From NCBI GenBank assembly GCA_902805475.1, contig CADCSX010000023.1, forward strand, positions 682,001 to 746,000: a DNA stretch of 64,000 nt, read 5' to 3'. Shown here piece by piece: positions 23,739 through 37,539 of this stretch (position 1 is the stretch's first letter; each line of letters begins with the position of its first letter). The position numbers and the translations under genes were made by a program. Below the pieces are notes generated by a model. The model had not been told where the DNA came from and ran no database searches. It worked only from the letters and a program-made list of their open reading frames with translations. The stretch comes from Entonaema liquescens. Lineage: Eukaryota > Ascomycota > Sordariomycetes > Xylariales > Xylariaceae.

Positions 23739-26189
23739 ATTTAATAACTTTACTTAAACTTAAAACCGGAAAACCATTAATATAATATTAAAATAATATT
23801 TATAATGGTTTAATTATTATAACATATTTAAAAACCGGTTTAATATTTTTTATTTTACATTATATAACTTAAGAAATAAGATTTAATTAAAATAACAAAA
23901 ATATTAATATAATAATTATGATAATTTATCTATTTAAATTACCAAATATATAAAATATTATAAAAATTTCTTTTTTTTCTTTTTTTATTATGTTAATAAT
24001 ATTATTTTCTTATAAAAAAAATAAATTTTCTTTATAATAAATATATTTTTTATAAAATTATGGTAATATTTTTTAATATTAATATTATAAGAAGGTACTT
24101 AAAAAATAAGTTTTTTTTTATGTAATAATAAATATAATAATTTTTTTTTTAAAAGGTTACATTTTATATAAGATATATTATTATTAATTATTTATTACTT
24201 TATAACATTATAATTAAAAAATACCATTTTTAAAATTACAGAATTTTTATTAAATAATAAAATATTATTATTAATTATAAAGTTATTTTAAGATTAGGTT
24301 TAATGAATAATTTTTTATTATAAAATATTATAATAAATTAATTAATAATATATAATATAATAAGCAAAAAGATATATTAGAAATTTATTAAAAATATTAA
24401 TAATATATAATTTAAAATAATTAATAAATATTTATAAATTTTATATATTTTTTAAAACAACTTATAATTATATTTTATTTGTTAAACTAAATATTTTAAA
24501 AATCTTAATTTTTATAATAATTTTTATAATAATTATTGTAACAATTATTATAATAATTTTTATAATAGTTTTTATAATAACTTTTATAATAATTTTTATA
24601 ATAACTTTTAAAACACCTTTTTTATTAAGAATACAAATAATTACATTGTTATTTTTTAAATTAATAATAAAAACAATAAAATTAAAAATAATCAAATTAA
24701 ATAAATTAAACTTTAATTACGAAACGACATTATTATTAAAGGTTGATTCGTTTATAATAACAATGATTAAAAAAATGCCTAATAAATTAGTTATAAATTT
24801 ACCAACAATTTTAATATAATCGTAAAATATTTTAAAATTATTATTATTATTATAAAAAGTTATTTTTAAATTAGCAAATTTACCATTTAAATTACTTTTA
24901 TTAGAATTATTATTAAAAATTAATATGTTATTACGAGATAAATAGCGAGCGTATTTGACTATTATATTATAAAAATTATTATTTTTTTTATAAATAAAAG
25001 ATATATTAATAGTTAAAGATTTGTTATTTCCATTATTACCTTAATAATAACAAATAAAAATATATTCGTAAAACTTTATTAATATGTTTAACAATAAATT
25101 TATTAATAATAACCGTAGGTTAAAAAATAATTATGATAATAATAATTATGATAATAATAATTAAAGTAATAATATATAAATATAAGCCGATCCAACCAAT
25201 CCAATTAATTTAATCAAATAATTATTAATAAGTTAATTATTTATAATAATAATAAATAATGCGTTACGATAATAAATTGCCAAATATATTATAAATTTTT
25301 AAATAAATATAAATATTACTTTTAATATAATTAATAATTTTTTTAATAAAATATAAAATAATATAAAAAATAATTATATTATTATGTAATATAAAATTTA
25401 ATTTAATAATTTTAAGATTTATAATATTAATATATTTCATTTAAATTTTAATAAATCATTCGGTAAAAATAATATTATTTTAAATGAAAAAAATATAATA
25501 TTTTATAATATTATTTTATTTATAAATATAATTCGATAAATTAAAATTAATGAAGTTAAAATGGAAATTATTATAACGCGAATGTATAAATTATATAAAG
25601 GAAAGGTAATATAATGGTATATTATAAAACTTATTAAAAAAATACGAAATAATATGATAATTAATAATAAATTTCATTTAAAAAAACTTTTTAATAAATT
25701 TAAAATAAAACTTAATAAAGTATAATAAAAACTACATATTTTTAAATATATAAAAAAGGATTGTTTTAAAAATATCCTTATTTATATTTAAATAATAAAT
25801 ATTATTTATATTTATTAAACATACGAAATAATATTAAAATTACAATAAATATGGTAAATATATAATACGTTAAATCTTAATTTTTAACATAACATAACCT
25901 TACTTAATAATATATAATTAATTAACGAATATGTTAATCAATTATAAAATTACATTAAATCATAACGCATTAAATTATTAATTAATAAAAAAAAAAATTT
26001 ATCGAAAAAAATAGTTATTAATGTTTTATTTATTAATAAAATTAAGTAATTAACAACCCATACCTATCTAATTAATAAAAAAATACTTGATAATGGTAAC
26101 GAAAGAATAAATAATAATTTTTAACAATTTAAATGTTAAAATTATAATTTTAAAGATAATAATAAAAAAAAGAAAAATAAACATAACGA

Positions 26190-26400
26190 ATAATAAAATG
26201 GCGAATATTATCGTAATAATAAATATTATCGTAATAGTAAATATTATTGTAATAACGAATATAAACGTAACGATAATTGTCGAAACGAAAATAAATATTA
26301 TAAATTTTATAACGAAAATAGTTTTTATTATAATAAAAATTTTTATTACGAATGTTGTAATTATTATAATTATCGTTTTGAACATTATTATTATTAATAA
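26190..26400 (+). pseudogene. gypsy gag relic: Asn/Tyr/Arg-rich tail and decayed zinc knuckle
   Basis: One frame stays open across about 66 codons and is rich in Asn, Tyr and Arg (for example YYRNNKYYRNSKYYCNNEY). It ends in the spacing C-x2-C-x4-H-x4-C, with codons at 26347 (TAC), 26356 (TGT, still Cys), 26371 (TAT) and 26386 (TAT). Three of the four ligands are lost by transitions. Basic, Asn/Gly-rich gag C-termini before a knuckle are usual in fungal gypsy elements. Confidence 0.65.
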
Positions 26401-26999
26401 CGATAGGTAAAGTAAAAATATTAAAAAAAAAAATTTTATTTAAAAAATAAAATATTATTGTAAAATAATTAAATAGATTTTAAGGATAAGGAAACTTAAT
26501 TAGAAGATAATAGTTATTTTTTATTAAAGGAATATTTAAATAATAAATTCGAACTTAAATATAATTATTTAACGTAATTTTATAATGTAATTACTAAATT
26601 AAACAAACGAATTTATAAAAAATATAATAAAAAATTTAATATTAAGTTAAATTACTTTAAATATATATATATTAATAAATACTTTTTTTTTAAATAATTA
26701 AATAGTGGATTTATAAATTAAATATATTTTGTAAATATAGAAAATGAATTTTTATAATTTTTAATATAAAATAAGTAAAATACGGTTAAATTTAATAACA
26801 ATATAAATAAAAATTTCGTAAATGTTAATATAATAGTAAATAAAAATAATAATAATATAAATATATTTGTTAAAATAAAAAATTTATTTAATTTTAAAAT
26901 TATAAAAATAATAATAATATTATTAATAAAAAAAAATTTATTTAAACAATATTTTTATTTAAAAGTTAATGTTATAAATAATAAAAAGTTTATAATATA

Positions 27000-29900
27000 T
27001 ATTAACTCGAGAATATTTAATAAGATAATTAATATTAATTAATTAAAAATTTTTATTAAAAATTATAAAATATATAAATTAAATATCCTTTTACGGGTAA
27101 TAAAAATTAAAGGTTTATTGGATATGGGATAAAAGGTAAAGTTTTTAATTAAATTATTAATAAAATTTAAAATAAATAAACGTAAGTTTATTAATATTTA
27201 TATTAACATTTAAGTTTATTAATATAATTTTAAATCTAATTTATTACTAAGTAATAAGTTTTATAATAACCATGGAATAATTATTAATTAGCTTAAATAA
27301 ACATTTATATTAAATACGTATTTAAAAAAAAAAATAAATATTAATTACTTTTAAATAATAAATAGTTTAAAACGAAAAATATTTATTATTAATAAAATTA
27401 TAATTTTATTAGGAATAATAATAATAATTCCGGTATTATATTTAAATTTGTTAAAAAGACGTAATTATTAATTTAATATAATATATCTTGGAATATTATA
27501 TAATATATATAATATAATTATAATAAAAGGAATGGTATTTTTTAATTAAATAATTAAAAAAATTATAATACCACAAAAAATAAAATTAAAAATAATAAAT
27601 AAAATTGTAATAAATAAATATATTATAACAATATGGGATAAAATTAATATTGCACAAATTATTGCAATTATTAACAATATTAATATTAATAATAATTTTA
27701 TATTTAAAAATTTTAACTTGTAAAATAATATTTTTAAAATATTATCAATTAATGATAAAATTAATAAAGATTTTTGAAAGTTTATAACGAAACGAGTACC
27801 GTATTACAGGAATAAAATGGTAAATTTAAATGCTTAAAGATCGGAAAATATATTGGAAATTTTATTTAAAAACGGTATTAATTATTATAATATATTATAT
27901 TTATTTGGTTAAAGATTGGTTATAATAGTAAATGACTACGATATATAACATAATTAAGGTATTATCGATTTTTTAGAAAGTAAAAAAATAATTATAGATT
28001 TAATTAATAATTAATAAAATAAATATAAAATAAGTTAAATTTATTTTTTAAAAGTAAAAAATCGAGTATTATTTGATAAAATATTTAATAATATATACGA
28101 TAAAAGAAAAATAAAATAAATAAAAAAATTTATATTTTTTAATTACCTTATATTCGTTGCATAATAAATAATAAATAATAAAAGAAAAAGATAAATTATT
28201 ATTAATTTACAACTTTTAAACTATTATATATTAATAAATATTTATTTATTACTTTAATAAAAAAAAATTATAAATAAAATAAAAAGATATAAATATTTTA
28301 TTATTATTAATAAATTAATATTTTTTTATTAATTATTAATAGTATAAAGATATGTTAATTAAATGATTATTATTTTGCCACGAAAATTTAAAATATCGAA
28401 AATAACATTAATAAGATTTAAAAATTTTCTTATTTTTAATTAATAATTTATAAATTAAAAATTATTATTATTTAATAATTTTACGAAAATTTATATAAAT
28501 GATATGGTAATTTATAATTATATTATAAAAAAATATAAATAATATTTTTAATAAATATTTTTTTTATTTAATAATATTAGGTTAATATTAAACCCGAAAA
28601 AGTTATTTTTTGAATATTTATTAATTAAATTATTAGAATTTATTATTAATAGTTTAAAAATAGTTATTATAAAAGGATAAATAAAGGTAATATAAAAAAT
28701 TAAAATGTTTACGATATTAATAATATTTAAAATATATATTAATATAATAAGATTTTTACGGAAATATATTTTATAATATTTATAAAAAATATAGTTATTA
28801 TAAAATAAAAAAATAATATTAATAATAAAAAAAAAAAAAGAAAGTAAAACTTATTTTATGTTTTTAATAAAAAAAAAATATATAATAAAAACATTATTTA
28901 CTTTTATAATAATAAAAATTAAAACTTTTATAAATTTATAAAAAAAGTTTATAAATCCAATAATATTATATTATTAAGATAATAAAAAAATAACTTACCT
29001 TAAAATAAACGTATTTAAAAAATAAGGTTTTAAAGTTTTTATTTTTTACTTAAAAAAACCATAAGATATAAAAAATATTTTAATAAATAACATTAAACTA
29101 ATAATATTTTTATTAAAAATTTTTATAAAAATTAAAATAAAATATTAAATAATAAAACTAAAAATAATATATTTTATATAAATATATTATTAAAATCGAA
29201 TTTAATTTTAATCATATATATATTTAATTATAATTTTAACAAATCATAGTATAATAAAAGGTATAATATAATAAATAAAATTAAAAACAATTAATATTAA
29301 TAAAATAAATAATAAATTAATAATAATATTAATATATTTATTTTAATTTTAATTAAAAATATATTATATATTTAAACAATTAAATTTAATATTTGATACA
29401 TTGTTATAATTATTAATAATTAACTTATTAAAAAATAAAAAAAAAAAGAATAATTTTATAAAAATAATATTAAAAAATATTATAAAAAACTTTAATTACT
29501 TTACAATAAAAATAATTATAAATGAAATTTTTAAATTACATATTATACAAAAATATAATAACGATAAAAAATTTAAACAATTACGTAAAACATTACAATT
29601 TACAATAAATAAAAACAAAAATATAATAAAATAATATAAACATAAATTAAAGAATAAATTTATATATTACGTTTTAAATATTAAATAATAACAATTAATG
29701 ATATTATTTAATTATATTTAAGATTTATTACAAATAATTCACGATAACCAACATTATTTTAAACCTAAAAAAATGTTACATAATTTCTAAAGAATAAATG
29801 TGTAAAATCTTATAAAAAAAATTAAAAAATATATATAATAATATTTAAAATATTAAAAAAACCGAAATAATAAATTAAAAATTAATAAAAAATTATTACT

Positions 29901-30620
29901 TATTAATTTAATAGCAATCTTTTACTATATTATCATATAAAATTTCATAATTAATTTATTATTAATACTTTCGAAAAAAACGTTATAAACAATGGATAAT
30001 TTCACTTATTATAATATTATAATAATAATCATTTATAAATTTAACAAAAAAATTATATTAATTCCCGGCAATATTAAATACAAAATAAACCATTAGATTT
30101 TATTAACTTTATAATTATTTTTGTTATATAATTAAGGTTTTCCAACCAAAATAATATTAAATTATAATCCAAAATTTATATCAAAATTTTAATAAATATT
30201 ATTCGCACAATTAAAAACAAAACTTACAATATCAATAAATTATCACTTATAAATTAACAAACAAACAAAAAAAAAAAATTAAAACATTAAAATAATTATA
30301 CATTTTCATTATTCCGTTTTAACAAACCCATAAATTAATATAATACTAATTTTACAATATAATTCAAATAATATAAAATTAACCATATTAAAATAAAACC
30401 CTAATAAAATAATTTATAATTTCAAACCAAAATCTATAATCTTTATAATAAAAATACCAAACAACAACATTAACTTTAAAACATTACAAGATTTATATTA
30501 AAAAAAAACTAAAACAACTATTAATTTCGCAATTACAAATATAAAAATTAAATACAATAAAACTCATAAACCTATTAACTAAAAAATAAACAATATTATA
30601 TACTTTTAATTGCATAAAAA
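27000..30620 (+). pseudogene. gypsy pol relic: protease, RT, integrase
   Basis: Protease: INSR at 27001-27012 occupies the position of a DSG active site, with two G-to-A changes. Reverse transcriptase: an INLQLLN block at 28201-28221 fits the conserved DLRxLN region. YIND at 28492-28503 replaces the YIDD catalytic motif, and NIKPEK near 28590 follows at the usual distance. Integrase: a His-containing block HDNQHYF near 29740 and a later YLKY pair fit the HHCC zinc site, with both cysteines mutated. NYNPKF from 30160 fits the second catalytic Asp region, and a retained YH at about 30235 precedes QTDG-like remains. All are on the plus strand and in order. The many internal stops are TAA/TAG/TGA of RIP type. 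Confidence 0.75.
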
Positions 30621-31743
30621 ATATATATTACTTAAAAAACCTTTAAAAAAATAATTAATATAACACGTTAATCTATTAATAATAATTAAACACATTAAAA
30701 ACTTAACTTACAAATTAAATATTTTAACCTATTAAAAAATTTATAAAATAATTTTAATAATATAATTATATAAAGTATCATAAAAAACTAACCCGTATAA
30801 TTGTTAATAACTACAACCAAATCATATTATTATTAAAAATAATAACACTAATTAAGTATTTTATAAAATAAAAAAATTCTTAAAATAAAAAATAAATAAA
30901 TAAAGTAATAAATTAATCATTAAATATCTTATACAATAGAAAAATTATACGTTAATATATGATTAATAATATTTAAAAAAGTTATTAATATAAAATATAA
31001 TAGTTTTAATAAATAAATTTAATAAAGTTAATTTATTAATATTAATTAAATTAAAATTATGTAAAATTAATAAAAAAAATAAAAAAAAATTAATAAAAAA
31101 TATTCTTAAAATAAATATACGTATTAAAATTTTAAAATTATTATTAAATACGGTATAACTTAATAAAATAATTATATTATTACCGTTAAAAACAATAACA
31201 AACCCATTGCCAAATAACCTTTACTTATAATTATTAACAATAACAATATTAATAACGTAATTATTATAAAAAATAGTTTAATTTATTAATAATATAAAAA
31301 ATAAATTATTTTAAATATATAATTATATGATATTATAAGAGTAATTTTAATTAAATAAATTGTTATTATTATATACAAATTTAAAATAATTGGTAGTATA
31401 AAATTAACATAAAATTTACTTTTTATTAATAATTTTTTTCCTAAAATTTAATTTATTCCGTATTTTCTTTCCAAATTTGATACTTGGAGTATATTAAAAT
31501 TTTTTTAATTATTAAATTATTTTTTTATTTTTTTATATTTATATTTTTTTATTTTTTATACGTATATATTTTTTTTTAAAATAATTATTTTTATTTATAT
31601 TTTTTGTTTTAATTTAATAATTTATATTAATAATATTTTATTATATATAAATAATTTTATTTTATATTTTTTTTTAATTTATTTATAATAATATATATTT
31701 AAAAGTAATTATAATTGATAAATAAATTAATAATAGTAATATT

Positions 31744-33010
31744 ATGTTTAAGTAAAATAATAAAATTTTTTATAATAATAAACCTTTTTATAATAATGAA
31801 TATCTTTATGGTAATAATATAGATGATAATATAATTAATAACAATTTTGTAAAATTAGTTGATAATGATGTTGATAAATGAGTTTAAGATAATGCGGTTA
31901 ATGATAAAGACGTTATGTAATATAATTTCATTATTTATAAAGTTATTAAAGTTGCGAAAAGCAAAGTGATTAATATTGGAGGATTAGATATTGATTTGAT
32001 TGTAATAAAAAGAAACGGTATTATTTTGAGTAATTTATAATTTGTAAATTTTGATTGGGGATTAATATAGTTTAATTTTATAGTTGAAAAGAATAGAAGG
32101 AATATGGGTAATTAAAATATCTTAAACGAATATAAATAGATTATTAATAAAGAGTATTTTAAAAAAATAATATAAAGTAAGTTAAAGTAAAAGATACCAT
32201 TAATAAATACATACGGCATAAAGATATTTATTTTCAAAAATAGGAAAAGTAAGTTGTTCGTAAACTTAATAATATTTTAAGGTAAAATTGCTGTCATAAC
32301 GGGACCGAAAAGTTAGATTAATCCGTAATGCGTTATTATAAAATTGTCAATAATTTAATTATATATTTAGCTAAACGCGTTTTTATTGTATTAAGAAATA
32401 ATGGCAAAATTAGATAAGGTTAATAAAATATATATTAATTATAATTAAAATATTAAAAAATATTAATACCATTGTTTTAATTTATTAAAAATTTCAGTTT
32501 TAAAAATTTTACAAATTTATAAATATATTATAAAAAAATTTAGCATTTTTCCAAATTAAATTATAAAAAAATTATAAATTTTAAGATTAATATAAATTAT
32601 TTAATTATTAAATAAAAGGATAAAATCGCCATTTTAAAAATTTATATAAAAATTAAATAATAAATTTTATTAATAACTTTTTTTAATATAAAATAATTAA
32701 TTTAATAATAATAAAAATATAATATAAAATAAAAATATTATTATTACAAATATGCAATAAACAATTTATAATGATTAAGGTAATATTATTATTATAAATA
32801 TGTAATAAGTACTTAATAATAATTATAAAAATATTATTATTATAAATGTGTTATAAATAATTAATAATAATTATAAAAACATCATTATTACAAATATATA
32901 ATAACAAATTAATAAAAATTATAAAAATGTTAATAATACAAATATATAATAAAAAATCAATAATAAAATTAATAATAAAAAAACTTATATTAATAATAAA
33001 AAAAACATTA
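31744..33010 (+). pseudogene. extra decayed reading frame downstream of gypsy pol, unknown identity
   Basis: From an ATG at 31744, one frame runs at least 1.25 kb without a frameshift. Every stop in it is one that a single RIP transition can produce (TAA or TAG from CAA/CAG, TGA from TGG). The observed translation starts Asn/Tyr/Asp-rich. A better preserved middle follows, with KVAKSKVINIGGLDIDLIV and FDWGL. Later comes KIAVITGPKS, and the frame then enters five 16-codon repeats rich in Asn, Ile and Tyr. It resembles no gag, pol or env motif that I recognise. It may be an additional element-encoded ORF, a captured gene, or the gag of a third element. Confidence 0.45.
32734..32973 (+). repeat. 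five tandem copies of a 48-bp unit
   Basis: Units begin at 32734, 32782, 32830, 32878 and 32926, so the period is exactly 48 bp (16 codons) and keeps the surrounding frame. Each opens with an AAYRTYATTATTAYAAATRT-like stretch and most close with AATTATAAA. Differences between units are largely transitions. Confidence 0.85.
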
Positions 33011-34063
33011 ATAATAAAAATAATATTAAAGATAATAATAATTATAACAAAAAATATATTATCGAAAACAATTAGGATAAAAGAAATCTCATTTAAAAAA
33101 ATATAATATAGGTTATATATAAATTTAAAACCAATTAAAAAAAAAAATTTTTAATTATAAAATTAATAATAAAAGAGATAAGCCACGCATAAAAAAGTTT
33201 AAATAAAACGATAAAAATTGTCAATCATAATATTTTATTAATTTAATTTTTTATAAAAAAATTTTATTAAAAAAATATATATAATTAAAACACTTTAATA
33301 ATAAAGATAAATACCATAATTATAAAATTATAAAAATATAAAATAGTAAAAATTAATATTTTAAGAAAATTAAATATTATTTTTATAAAAATGGAAATAT
33401 AAAACGAAATAATTAAAAAATTAAAATTATAAATTAAAAAAAAAATAACTTTTTTTAAATTAATAATTTTTATTTTTAAATCATTAATTTTTAATAACGT
33501 AAAAATAACGAATACTTTTAAATTATTATTAATTATTAATTTATTATTAATAATATTTAAATTTTATATAATAATAACGTATAATAATATAAAAATAGGT
33601 TAAAAGATTTTTAAATAACTTTTTATTAATTAATTGTTCACGACTAAAAAGCCCATCGCGGGAACAAACATATATGTTTTAAATTTTCATAAACTATTAT
33701 TAAAAATTTAAAAACGTAAAGTATTATTATTCGGGCTATATTTAAATAATAAAACGGAAACTTTAATAAATGTTAAATAAAAAAAAATGACAAATAAACC
33801 ATTTACGCTTATAACGTTAAAATTTATAATAAATTTAATAAAAGTAAAAAATTAAAAAACGTTAAAAAATTTATTAAAAAAGGTAATACCGAAGAAAAAT
33901 TTTAAATTAAATAAAAGGTTATTATTAAATAAAAAAAAGAAAATGGTAATAATATTTCCGTTAATATTAAATAATGAAAAAAATAAAGAGAAAAACGTAT
34001 AAATAACGAGGATATTATTATTTTTTTTTAAAAAAAAAACAAATATTAAAATTTTACAATTAT

Positions 34064-34208
34064 TGTTATTAACTATTAAAGAATATTATTATATTATATT
34101 ATTTTAATAAGTAATGAATTTTAAATAGTTGATTATAATAGTTTATAATAAACCTTTATATTTTTAAATAGTTAATTAATCAAAAATATATATATGAAAA
34201 ATTTTATA
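34064..34208 (+). repeat. 3' LTR of the gypsy relic (approximate)
   Basis: Direct copy of 23592-23738, starting TGTTATTAAC and ending near AAATTTTATA, after which similarity stops. Copia sequence resumes beyond it. Confidence 0.75.
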
Positions 34209-35899
34209 AACTTGTTTTAATTAAAGAAAATAAATATTTTATGATGATTATAAATAATGAAAATTTATAATAATAATTTACGGTATATAAAATTAAAAAT
34301 GAAATAATTATAATTTTAATGGGATATTTAATTTAATTATATAAAATATTTTAAATTTTATTTAATTAAAATAATGGTTTATAAAGGTGGATTAAGATTT
34401 TATAAATCGATGGTAAACGAAAATTCGGAATAAATTAATTAAAAACTTTTTATTATGATAAAAACATTAATTTAATATAATTGTTATTTTATAATTAATA
34501 TTAGAATGGTATAATAAAAAAAAATATATGTTTTTTATAAAATAAAATACGTGTTATATATATTGGGATAAAAATATTTATTTGTTTTTAAAATTATATA
34601 TTTAAAATAATAATTTACGTTTTAAATAAAATAAGTATATTAATAAAAAAAAGTATTATGTTTATAAAAAATTATAAAATAAATTTAAAATTTAAAAAAG
34701 ATTATAAATTTAATAACATTTATTTTTAAATATTTAAAAATTATTATATAATTTATATTGATTTAAATTATTAAGTTATAATAATCAAAAAATTAAATAT
34801 TAAAAACGTTAAAGTTATTTTTTTAAAATATGTTAAGTAATATAATTTTATAATATAATTAATTAAAGGAAAAAGGTTTTTTATAATATTATATATTATT
34901 TTTTATAAGTATATTAAAAATAATAATATAATTTTAAATTTAAAAAACGTTATAAAATCATTATTAAATTATATATAAAAGTGTTTTTAATATAAAAAAA
35001 TTATAAAAACGTTAAAAATAAACGTAAAAAATAAAAATAATAATATTGTTAATAAAGATATAATAAATGATAAATTAAACTAAATTAAATATAAATACGG
35101 AAAATTTAAAAAATTTATATTTAAGTTATATATTTACAAAATATTAAATAAAATAAACGATTTTTTTACAATAGTTTTTAATTAAAAAGGCGTATTAAAT
35201 AATAACAATATAAAAATTATTATTTATTTTAATATATAAATTATAAATAATTTATTATAAAGTTTAAAATTAATATAAATAAATAATTTAAGTTAAGAAT
35301 ATTTAGTTTATTTTATATATATAAATAAATTGTTTTAAATTAATGTAAATAAATTTATATTAAAAGAAATAATGGTAAAAAATAAATAAAAATAATAATT
35401 TAAAATTATTTTTATAAAAATATAAGAAATTTTTAAACGAAATATATTTAAATTTATTTAATTAAAAAAAATCTTTTTATAATTATTAAATAAATTTTAA
35501 ATAAATATTAAAAAAAAAATTTTTATTAATAAAATTTTTAAATAAATTTAAAATACATATTTACGTTTAAGGATTTATATAATAAAAAAACATTAATTAT
35601 AATAAAATAATAATTATAATAATTAAAATTATTTTATAACATATTTTAATAATATTAACTATTAATTTAAAGTTTTATATGTTATAAATTAATTTTATAA
35701 TTATTTATTTTAACGGAAATTTACGAAAAAATATTTTTATATTTTTTTTTTTATTATTAAAAAAATATTTTAATAAATATTTAAAAAAAAAGAAATTATA
35801 TAAATATTTTGAAAAAGTAATTATTTAATTAATAAATTTATTATATAAATTAAAATAATTTAAAATTATATAATAAAAGAAAATATATTATATATTTAA

Positions 35900-36730
35900 A
35901 AAATTAAGATATAAATCATTTACGGTTAATGATATTATTTACATAAATAACGAAATAGGAAATTTAATAATTTTTTACGTTAATAATTTTATTATATTTA
36001 ACTCGAATTTCGAATAATTAAAAGATTTAACTTGGTAATTTTGTAAAAACGTATTTGTTATAAATTTTAAAAACGTTAATTAATATTTTAAAATATAAAT
36101 TATATAATTGTTACTTATTGGAAATATACATTTTAATTAATAGTAATATATTGAAAAAACTTTATAATTTACGGTATTTAACGAAAGTAAATCGATTTTA
36201 ATTTTATTTAATTTAAAAAAATAAAAAAATTTATTATTAAAAGATTTTAATAAATAACGAACCAATGTTACCGAAATATTTAAATACATTTTATTTATTA
36301 ATAAAGTTAATTTCTTTATATATGTTATAAAACTTAATATTAATTTTGCAATATTTATATAGGTTTATTTTATAAATAATCTTTTTTTTAAATATTTTAT
36401 AAAAATTAAAAAAACAATAAAATATTTAAAAAGTTTAACAAAAAAATATATATAATATTAAACGTTTAATAAAAGCTATTTATATTATGTTTATAATAAG
36501 TTAAAATTATATAATACAATTAATAGTAATTATATTTTAAATTTAATTATTAATAAATTTATAATTAAATATATATTTTTTTTAATTAATACATTTATAT
36601 TATAATTATTTAAATTATAATTAATCGTTATAAAAAATTTAAAAAAAGTTAAATATATTATATTAATTTTAATAATAATAAACGTAATGTAAATACGTAA
36701 TTTTTTAAAAGAATTAAAATTTATATTTTT
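35900..36730 (+). pseudogene. copia RT and RNase H relic
   Basis: YVNN at 35976-35987 stands in place of the copia-type YVDD, with both Asp codons changed by G-to-A. The context FYVNNFIIFNSNFE fits copia RT. At about 36640-36720 the frame reads VKYIILILIIINV and, after a stop, IRNFLKELK. This corresponds to the conserved EAEY...W-IR-LL-EL block near the end of copia RNase H. The short distance to the 3' LTR agrees. Confidence 0.72.
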
Positions 36731-37010
36731 AAAATTAATTATATTATTATATAATAATATTATAATAATTATATAAACAAAAAAAACAGTAATAAATTAT
36801 TAAAAAAAGTATATAAAGAAAGATTATTATTATATAAAATAAAAAATTAAAAATAATTATATTATAATAAAGAAAATTAATGGTAAAAAAAATTTAATAA
36901 ATAATTTTATAAAATTGTTAAATAAGGAAAAATATTATAAATTTATATAGTTATTAGAAATAAAAAATTAAAAATAACTTTATAATTTTAATTAAAAAAG
37001 TATATAAAGA

Positions 37011-37166
37011 TATAATTATTTATAAATTTTATAAAGAAAACTTTATATATATTTTAAGGTTAATTTAATTTTATGTTAATATATAAGCCATTATATTATT
37101 ATAAAAATCTTTATAATTTATATTATATAATTTAATTTTACAACCAATTAATACAATTATTAAATT
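37011..37166 (+). repeat. 3' LTR of the copia relic (approximate)
   Basis: Direct copy of 20688-20843, about 156 bp. It lies shortly after the RNase H remains on the same strand, as a 3' LTR should. Confidence 0.72.
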
Positions 37167-37539
37167 TTTTCAAATTTAATAAAAAAAAATATATAAAAAA
37201 AAATAAATTATTTAAAAATATAAAAAAATTATATAAAATTTATTTAAAAAATAAATAATTTTAATAATTAAAAATTATATTATATTTTAATTTTTTTATA
37301 ATTTAAATATTTATTTTAAAATTTTTATAAAATAAATATATTATATATAATTATAAAAAAAATCGGAAAAATTTCGGAAATTTTTAAATTAATTTTATTA
37401 TTTTTTAATATATTATTAATAAAATTAAAATATTTTTTATATAATTTTTAAATTATCATTCGATTTTATATAAATATATTTAATATTTTTTTATTTTAAA
37501 TAATCATAATAATAATCGAGTTGTCACGGTGGTTGCGGT

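Larger units (their letters stand above)
23592..34208 (+). mobile_element. Ty3/gypsy-type LTR retrotransposon relic, 10.6 kb
   Basis: Direct repeats at both ends enclose plus-strand remains in the order gag knuckle (26.35 kb), protease (27.0 kb), reverse transcriptase (28.1-28.8 kb), then integrase (29.7-30.3 kb). Integrase after RT is the Ty3/gypsy order. At 10.6 kb it is long for the group. About 2.6 kb between the end of pol and the 3' LTR is occupied by an extra decayed frame. No 5-bp target duplication could be confirmed because the flanks are heavily mutated. Confidence 0.75.
20688..37166 (+). mobile_element. Ty1/copia-type LTR retrotransposon relic, split by a gypsy insertion
   Basis: Two direct repeats bracket a plus-strand relic whose own sequence is 20688-23591 plus 34209-37166, about 5.9 kb, a normal copia size. 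Gag zinc-knuckle remains lie in the left half. Reverse transcriptase and RNase H remains lie in the right half, close to the 3' LTR. That is the copia order, with RT-RH last. The middle is displaced by the gypsy element at 23592-34208. Every frame is full of TAA, TAG and TGA stops of the kind RIP creates from CAA, CAG and TGG, so it is dead. Confidence 0.72.

Noticed and set aside
24468..24695. Ile/Lys-rich minus-strand frame in the AT block
   Set aside because: Low-complexity TTATAATAATTTT repeats produce an open frame by chance. The surrounding transposon remains read on the plus strand.
26068..26410. Ile/Val/Phe-rich hydrophobic frames on both strands, looking like membrane proteins
   Set aside because: They come from AT composition. 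A third frame here carries the gag knuckle spacing, which explains the region better.
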